NCBI GenBank assembly: GCA_036345935.2
Contig: JADWOT020000009.1
Coordinates: 1,874,287-1,938,286, forward strand
Source of the DNA: Taenia hydatigena
Lineage: Eukaryota; Platyhelminthes; Cestoda; Cyclophyllidea; Taeniidae
DNA: 64,000 nt
Reading direction: 5' to 3'
Part shown: positions 56,087 to 64,000 of the stretch, piece after piece
Layout: each line of letters starts with the position of its first letter
Position numbering within the stretch: the stretch's first letter is position 1
Position numbers and translations under genes: made by a program
The notes under the pieces: model-generated
What the model was told of the DNA's origin: nothing
The model's input: only the letters and a program-made list of their open reading frames with translations
Databases searched by the model: none

Positions 56087-58618
56087 AGATGTGAAGTGAG
56101 CAGTGGATGGAAAATTAAGTAATTACGAACGGTTCTTACGTTTCCTTACAAAATCCGTATCCCACCACCATTTTCCCATCGGACCATCTTTTATCCACTG
56201 CTATAAAAAAGAGTTCTCTTTTACCGTTCAGCACACAAGATAGGAGAAAGTTTAGCAATGATCTCAGTATGCGATTTTCATCTTGACTCATCACAAAACA
56301 AATGCACGGCTTTTGTTTTGCTGCCTCATCTTCTATCACCTAAACCCCTACCTCACCACCCACCCGCCATTTTAAATCCTACTAAGGGATGAAATGGACA
56401 AATTTTTGTAAGGAACTGACATCAGCGACACAAAGTAAAATTAATTAAAGGATGTAAAGGTGTCTCGGCTATGCAACATGTCAGGACACCGTCTCGCCCA
56501 TTGTTTCCCCAACAATGGGCAATTTTGTTACATAATTGGCTATTAAAATGTTACCAAATCCAGGAGATGCAACTTCCCTTAAATCTACTTTGTGCGAGGC
56601 AAAAAATTACAGTATTTAAACGGATAAAAAAGAGGGGAAATTATCATGTCGTGGGAGCTTGTGAACGAGATACTAGTCGGCGCAGCAACGCAAGACGCGG
56701 TGGTGGTGGGTGCGGTGTACGTGCAGTGAAATCGCAAAGCCAGTTAAATGATATCGAGGTTTTGAAAACACCGCCTTAATATGGTCTGATGGTGTGTTTG
56801 AGGTTTGCTTGGATCCTATCCTCCTGAGCGGACAATTCACCACAGAAGTGTGACGTGCTGCCCCACGGAGGGTGCCATAGATTGAGTTTGCGGCCACATC
56901 TAAGGCTGAGTCACACGTTCAGCCTAATTTATGCGCATTTTAGCTGTTGATTGACTTTAAAAATTGAAGTGAATATGTTTGCTTGAGCATAGTTCCAGGC
57001 AATCAGAGGGGAGAGAGTAAAGACGCAAGTTTCAGATGGTTGGGATTATCTGCAAGAGAGGTACCTTGATTCGTTAAACATAAATGCTTTTTTGAGATGG
57101 CAGACATTCGTAGCAGTGGGTAACCAATTCCCTTCACTGTAGAAATCTAGTCTGCATGGACTACACGCCGCGCAACTCAGAGTGTCTTCTCGGGGGGAAG
57201 TCTGCGTAGGTGGTTGAGGACCGGAACCATGGCGTGGAAAAGCTAAACCTAGTGGGAAAATTTGTCGAACCTCGTAGCTTGGCATACTACTCTAGCCGGG
57301 TAAAGATAAAGGTAGCCAGATGTCTTTGGGCAGCAGTGATTATCTTAAATATAAGACACAACCAAAGAACTACGCCATTTGATGAGTTTAAAAGTACAAG
57401 AGCTGCTGTATCTAGAACGACCACCTCCTCGAGAATCCATGAGAACAGTTTAATCCGGTAAAAGCTTCTAGTGGCACACGTTTCCGATTAACGCTTGGAG
57501 AAGGTACAATGGTAGCATTTGGTAGACCGTAAAAAGATTTGAACAAATTTAGTAAATCTGTTGATAAAATCACCCAAAAATAAATGTACCATTCCAAGGG
57601 AGGCACTCTATTCCGTTGTTAATGCCACCTTAATTCAGGGTAAGTCATGAGAAAGAACTTTTACCTATGCTTGCTGTGAATGGTGATGGGAAGAATTAGT
57701 TTTTAAGATGCATCAGCAGAACTAAGAATGTTACGAAGGATGGAAAATGGAGAGCCACATTTTGTGGATTGGCTATGGAGGAGGGACGGAGGACAAGATC
57801 CATTTGCTTGCTCCTCACTTCTTTTGTCGAACAAAGGCACGTCGTTGCAAAGGGACGGTTCGTTAACTGAGGTGCGATAATATAGCTTTTGTACTGCTGC
57901 TTTAGGCCAAAACAGGCATGCCCTCCGGTCACCGATCTTTCCCTTCACACTCTCAGGACGTCGCCGCATCCCCAAAAACCTGTGCGGTGTATGCACGTCA
58001 GAAGAGGGCAAAGGACATATTTGCTTGATGAAACCGGTTCATCTGCTGCAGAGCGGCTAGTAATTACCGCTGGAACTTATCAACGTCCCATAGCAAAGCC
58101 CGAAGATGTACAGGAGGAAATTCCTCTTCTTACTTCAAAGTGATGAGAAGAAAATTGTATTATTCCATGGCAACAAAAGATCTCAATAATGCACTTTTAG
58201 ATGCAATGGGAGACTAACCAGTCTTTTCCAATTTTTCTCATTTTTTCTTCAAGGAAAAATCGCCTTCTCACGATACTGGGCTCAAACACCCACATGCAAA
58301 GTGGCTTGAGCAGCTAAAGCGGACGACCGCCACGAAAATCCGAAGAGAATTTTACTAGAGTGAATTAATTTACCATGGAAAATAGTTTAAATCTACTTAT
58401 TTACCTCAAATCCGCCCTTGAAATTGAGTAAATCTTTAAAGAAATCTCTTTCTATTGATAAAACAGAAGTCGACTTCAATCTAAAATAAGCAGAAACCCG
58501 TGGATTTACTAAAGATATTTTAAAATGTTCAAATTAATAAGCCTCACAAAAGTAGTTCAAGAATAATTTTGCATTTGTATGCTACTCAACCAGCAGAAGT
58601 CAAATTTTGAAATTAATA

Positions 58619-58620
<2 letters not shown>
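56087..58620. other. Intergenic DNA, nothing recognised
   Basis: Open frames of about 100 codons at 56471-56779 (plus) and 57703-58011 (minus) show no domain or splice context. No repeats were identified apart from the microsatellite that follows. Confidence 0.45.

Positions 58621-58670
<50 letters not shown>
58621..58670. repeat. (AT)n microsatellite
   Basis: Twenty-five uninterrupted AT units, continued by imperfect ACATATACATATAT to about 58685. Such runs are prone to length change and assembly error. Confidence 0.97.
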
Positions 58671-58685
<15 letters not shown>

Positions 58686-59460
58686 AGAGTGCTACACTAA
58701 ATCCGCTCAAGTACGTACTGACGAGAACCTCTCCATTCGTAGTCGATTCAATCGATACAAACCGCCAAGAAGACCTTTAAAATGCAATGAGATTTCTCCA
58801 GAAATATTATTTACTCGACTCAGACAACAATACGAATCCCCCCATGAAATTTAGCACTTTTCCTACAAAGGAGGCCGGGCTAATTAAACGGAATCAATCA
58901 CAAGCAGGTTGAATGCCGTGCTGTGTCAGAGGGCGGAGTCGCATCACGAAAACAACTATTGAGACGACTCTCTAGCCTCTCGTGCCTAGCATCATTAAAA
59001 ATACAAGTCAGCAGAACTCAAGTTGAGCGCAAAATAAACTAACCATGTCAAGTTTATGGCTTTGGTTAATTAAGGCTGTGGTCATAGTACTCATAAAAAT
59101 TAAAATGAAAATATATAGGCCTATGCACTTACATTTACACATATTCTACATAGAAGTAGAAAGTGAGACGTACACAACAGCGAGTTCGCTTCCATCTACG
59201 AAGAACTACCAACCGCATAAACATGGAGTTACGAAAAATGGTCGCGCCAAAAAAACGAATTCGCTAATTATTTGATTTTCGTTGTACTACGCGTAGTTGA
59301 AAGTAGGCAATAAACTGCCAAAAGGTCCTGCATTCCTACGCGATTTAATGCATTTCGCTTATCATTCTTCTCAATCATGGGATCTGAAACTGGCGATAGA
59401 GAGGAAAGACCAACGAAAGCAGTTCGTATTAGCTTTGCGTTCAAAATCTAGGATATTACT
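58686..59460. other. Intergenic DNA, nothing recognised
   Basis: The short plus-strand frame at 59045-59275 begins with a hydrophobic stretch (MSSLWLWLIKAVVIVLIKIK) but has no supporting context. Confidence 0.4.
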
Positions 59461-59648
59461 GTAGCGTCTCGAGGCTCCCTTAAGGCAAAAGAAGGCAAAG
59501 TGGCAGGGTAGAATGCACAAATTCACCGGACAGAGGGAAATAGGCTGTTGGCATGGTCCGGAGGCCAGCCCACGCATCTGGGGCAGTACGGCCACCTCTG
59601 TGACCTTGACAGAAACCGGCAGTTCTAACAAACAAAGTACTACAATTA
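59461..59648 (+). repeat. Interspersed ~190-bp repeat, copy E
   Basis: A full-length copy about 20 kb from the cluster at 38.4-39.2 kb and most like copy D. It runs from GTAGCGTCTCGAGGCTCCCT to AACAAACAAAGTACTACA. Apparent minus-strand open frames here arise from the repeat. Confidence 0.8.
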
Positions 59649-62600
59649 CATTGCGCAAAAGGTCTTTTAATTGATTCTGTAAATATGCTACGCTTTTCCG
59701 GTTGTAAGACTAAGAAAGGTACCAATTCGGATTGATCCACGCTTTTTTATTTGTCAAACTTACTTTGCCGAAATGATTTCATAACAATTCATTAGGGTTT
59801 TAATTCATAGCAAAGGTTGATGTATTTAAAAGACGACAAGAGTGCTGTTATAATGTGGAAATTAGAGCAGTCGCAAGTGCAGATTGTGTTACAAAATTGC
59901 CTTATTTTTAGAGGAAAATGGGATAAGTCTGATATTTCTAACTTCGCCCGTCCATCACGGGAGTAGTTAACCCTAACAAGCTATTTTCTGTAATCCACAG
60001 TTTTGCTTCCCTCATAACCGTCGCCTTCTTTGCGTAGTACACCCTTCTTCGTTCGATTGCATGCACGCGGTGCATGTTGGGCGCATTTCGCTATCCCAGT
60101 CAAAGGTAAGTAATGTTCTACTCAAACAATTTCAGTAAAAACCTCTGTGGCACTACAACTCCGCTGGTTGGAATAAATCATGTAATTAATCATGAAGGTC
60201 GATTAAGGAATCATGCCAAAAAACAACAAAAATGGCATAACCTACATTCGGAGGCGTGATTTTGGCTCACATCACGTCCCCAACTAGACTACTTGGGAAA
60301 CGAGGGCTTTAGTACGAGCAAATTTTAAGAGAACCAATATTGTTAACATCCTCCAGATGCACCCTTGAAAGATGTTCACACTTTCAAAAAGCGATTTAGG
60401 CTAGTTTCGTTTTACAGTCAGGATGAAGTACCTTTGAAGTTTACCTCGATAATGCAGCTCTGTGCTGAAGATCCGCTGCTTTCTTTGGTGGCAAAACCGA
60501 AAGAAAATTTAAAAGCGCACATCACCTAGCAGCCTCACCCTAAATTAACCGCCATATCTGCGTCGGAGCGGTGCCATTCACACGCAGAATCGACCAGCAA
60601 TTTTATCCACCTTGGTGGATATTAGCTGTGTGAGTGATAGGTCGATAAGTTTCGTCTTGCTAGGAGGTGTATAGCCTACGCATGGGACTATGCTCAATCA
60701 CATGGTGTAGCAGTGATCATAAGTGCTCATTATTTATTCCAAGAGTGTGCGCTCTGCGATTGGAAGAGGAATCCTATCTAACTGATCTGTCATGACATTT
60801 TCCACCGTATGTAGTAGCGTTAGGAGGATTCAAACTAAGCGCTATCATCGAATAAACTGCAAATAAAAAATCGGCCCCATTCCTTCAATCTCCATGCAGG
60901 CCCCTTTTGCCAAAAAAGAAAAAAGCATTATGAAACAAACGACACCAAGCTTTAAAGGAGCCCAAAAATTCAATCCCTTTGGCGTACTTTAACTGGTTTT
61001 CAATAGGCGCAGTAAGTAATTTTTAACGACAACAAGATAAGACTTTATTCCTTTTGTTATTTTTGCCTAAAAACACCTTGTAGACGTGTAGCAACGTCAG
61101 TGGCAAAGTCATTTCAAAGGACGCTGTCACGTGCTTAAGCCTTCCCTTATCCCCAATCATTAACAGGGCTTAGGGCTAGAAAATCAGGCGAGGATGCATG
61201 AGTAGGTCACCATGCCAACGGCGTCAGAGACGAGGCGGTAGGCGCTTTAAAAAGGTGGCATTTTCTTTGCTTTCTACTCCTTTTAAACCCTCGCCCTCAA
61301 AACTAAAAAGGCAATAACCGAAAATGAGATCCGTTGGTCGCTTTTAGTGGTAATGAGGGACAAAATTTGCTTAACACTTTCTTGAAAAGCTAATATACTT
61401 GACATAGGGAATTCAAATGGATGATTATTTCTGTCACTTAGGATAATAAATAGTCCCGCTTGTAAGTAGTGTTTGCCTATTGACTATGAAAGGCAGAGAA
61501 TGAAGGAATTATGGTTGTGACACTTGCGAGAGTTTCCACGCTTCTCGATTTCATTCATTTGCGGTGTGCCCAATTCATCTGCCGTCGAAATGGCATCTTC
61601 ATTCCATTGACTCTGACGAACTATGGAACATCTCTACAAGTTGTACTTCCGCCCTGCACCGCAAGCGGCTTCAATTTTCGTTTTTGCTCTTGCAAACAAT
61701 ATGTTTGTTGTTTCACGCCAATCTGGCTTATTACGAATTTTAGCCAGCCGTAAATTGCATTCACTTTGCAAACGAGTCAGAAAAGGAAACTTTTGCTTTT
61801 TGAACGAAGAATCAGTGAGGTCTAGGTGCCCTCAATAAGTTCTAATGGACCTATGTTGGCTCACGGCACGTGGTGAACATTGATGTTCGAAGTCACCAGG
61901 CGCAAACAAACAGTAGCATTGACCGATTGAATCGCCTGGCAGCTGCGTTGTGTCAGGTGGCATTGTACAACTTGTTAAAGATTGTCCCATTGGTAAATTG
62001 CATTGCAACGGTCAATAAGCTGCCTAATGGTATCCACTGAGATCCCCTTCGGATAAGAATGGCCTGTTTCGACTGGAATTAGCGTCAGTCAAATTAAAGC
62101 AGAGGGATTTGGTACACTGTTTAACTTGGAGCTTAATTATGCTGGCAAGTTAGTCTCCATAGACTTTACTGTAGCCTCGCGTTATGATATTCTGGCCGAG
62201 CTGATAGGCTAGCAAGTAGTATATTCTCCCTACTCCTTCGGATTTCCGCGAATTAAGGAAGGACTCTTCCAATTCGGGTAGAATGTCGCAGAATGGAAAG
62301 TGTGTAGAAATCGTGAAATTGAGTTAATTTTTAAGTCCTTTAATGCAGTGGCTAAAGAGACGGCTTAGCTGAAGTTAATATCCCACTGGTGTGGAATCAA
62401 TTGTTCTTGCTAGACTCTCTCTCATTCTTTGATTGTAAAAGTCACTGAATCTCAGACCGGGGTGGAATAGCAATATTTGGTTCATCATTTGATAGACAGT
62501 CGAGGAGTCCAGATTTGTAAAGACCTAATAGGCGTTGGTTAATTGACAAGTTGACACTAATAGAGTGGCTTTATTGCTGTGCTCCTCCACTAAGAAGTCA

Positions 62601-64000
62601 TTGGAATATTTTTGGCAAATTGCTAATTCTTTTAGACACATTTAGCCTTATTGACAACATCTTTTTCAGTCTTTCCTATCTACTCAAAGCTCTCCCTCTC
62701 TCAGCCGACCTTCTGCCCATGCTTACATTGGATCTAAGTAGGTGCTTTGCTAAAACAATAGCAGTAATGATAGAAAGTGTATGATGTCTACTTTGACTTG
62801 TGTCACCATCCTACACGCAGGTTGAAGTGGCTGAGCTTCATCGAGAAGGGACAGGGTGTGACTTGCAATATCACCTTGGACTCGAGTAGGAGGCATGATA
62901 TGCCTCTTACTGGAATGGGCTGATGGGCTTTCAGGTATGTATTCCCGTTTCTCCATTGCTTACGTTATTAGTGAGGCAGAGGAAATTTCTTTCATTAGTG
63001 AGGCAAGGAAGAAAATTGACTGAAAGATGCTACAGACCGCACGAGTAGTTCCAAAGAGGCCAGAGCCTAAGCGAGGAAGGCAGAGTAAACTTCTATCATC
63101 ATAACTAAAGGTCTTTATGACTGGGGTATGAGATGAAGAGGTGATATTCATTGTAAAGCACGCTGGTGAACAACGGCTGCCATCTAACTGTCAACTAGTG
63201 GATGAATTTTGCTCAGCCACCAGCTCACATGCTTGTCTTTCACCACGCTGATTGAAAGAACCTTGGCGCATGTTAGCTGTCAAAACATTATTGAATCATG
63301 GCATTAGTGATTCATTCAGTGGCTAGCATCAAAAATACAACAACGCTGTTGGATTCAAAGGCATAAAAATTGGGAGCACAAAGGCAGGTGGATCGTGGAT
63401 CACTGCTGAAGAAAGGATGCGTAATACGTGTAGGCGACTTCAAGCGCAGTACAGAACTATGATGGGACACGTGTCACCTCAGCAGGTGCAACATTTCATC
63501 GGACTGCCTGCCCATGGAACTGGACTTGGAGCAGGCGATCGTGAGACCCTGGTCGACGTATAACTCGGCCTGCCATTCCCACCGCGGCGAACCTCCTCCT
63601 TTGACTTATGTAGTAGGCTGTTCTAGTGTAGTTTGCCCCAAATGGCACGTTTTTCTATGCCGAAGCTTTTCAGAGACTGTTTCAAAAACCATAAAACTTG
63701 TTTCCGCAAAGTAAAGCATTCCAAATTATGCTGTAAGTAGCACTAAGCCACTCCACTTATACATTAGTCTGAGACGATTAATTTCACAGAAGGTATGTTT
63801 TGAAACGAGGACTGGCCTTCGTCTGTCACTTTTAGGAATTAGTAGTACCCTAGACTATCAAATAACTTCTCCAAATACTCCTACTTTTTAAGACGAATTC
63901 TAGGTGTTGAAAGATACACAGGCGGTGATGCGCCATGGCTTCCATCTAGTCGGCTCCTGATTAACACTTGACAATATTTGAGTATCTACGTGGGCGCACA
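59649..64000. other. Gene-poor end of the window
   Basis: No supported gene, RNA or repeat. Short open frames (up to about 80 codons, for example 61511-61838) have no recognisable features. Confidence 0.45.

Noticed and set aside
59371..59740. Minus-strand open frames near 59.5 kb
   Set aside because: They lie largely within copy E of the ~190-bp repeat and are not conserved as frames in the other copies.
1..64000. CRISPR arrays, rRNA genes, full tRNA genes, reverse transcriptase or transposase genes
   Set aside because: I looked for their repeats or motifs by eye and found none. A covariance-model search could still find degenerate tRNAs or small RNAs.

Overview
The window is eukaryotic nuclear DNA, most likely from a parasitic flatworm and probably a tapeworm. 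This rests on spliced genes with clear animal orthologues (ZDHHC17, ZCCHC7, SLC3A-type heavy chains), GT-AG introns that are often only 39-49 nt, AATAAA signals, microsatellites and a moderately AT-rich gene-poor background. The species call is inference. There are no bacterial operons, CRISPR arrays or rRNA genes. Most of the 64 kb is intron or intergenic DNA.

Layout. 4154-20241 (minus): a ZDHHC17/HIP14-type ankyrin-repeat palmitoyltransferase in five exons, modelled at 714 aa. 21115-24542 (plus): a ZCCHC7/Air-type zinc-knuckle protein in ten exons, 553 aa, head-to-head with the first gene across about 0.87 kb. 28770-31133 and 35544-37907 (minus): two SLC3A (4F2hc/rBAT-like) amino-acid-transporter heavy chains, each eight exons and 615 aa. 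42820-44177 (minus), possibly with a 5' exon up to 44644: an ankyrin-repeat protein. 53643-53937 (plus): the last exon of a small secreted six-cysteine protein. 55850-56086 (plus): a short ORF behind a convincing GC-box/CCAAT/TATA promoter.

The main discovery is the SLC3A pair. From codon 38 of exon 1 to about 0.35 kb past the stop, 2,604 bp including all seven introns look identical by eye at an offset of 6,774. The first 37 codons, the 5' flanks and an outer duplicated block (25770-26491 against 33701-34356) are clearly diverged. An old duplication was therefore recently overwritten by ectopic gene conversion or an equivalent event. At the 3' edge a diverged relic of the replaced sequence survives beside the new copy, so that end seems not to have been resolved by homology. 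An assembly artefact must be excluded.

The remaining DNA holds a family of about 190-bp interspersed repeats (three or four copies at 38.4-39.2 kb, one at 59.5 kb), three dinucleotide microsatellites and a perfect 11-bp hairpin. Gene models were assembled by hand from reading frames, splice sites and phase. No database search, alignment program or transcript data were used.
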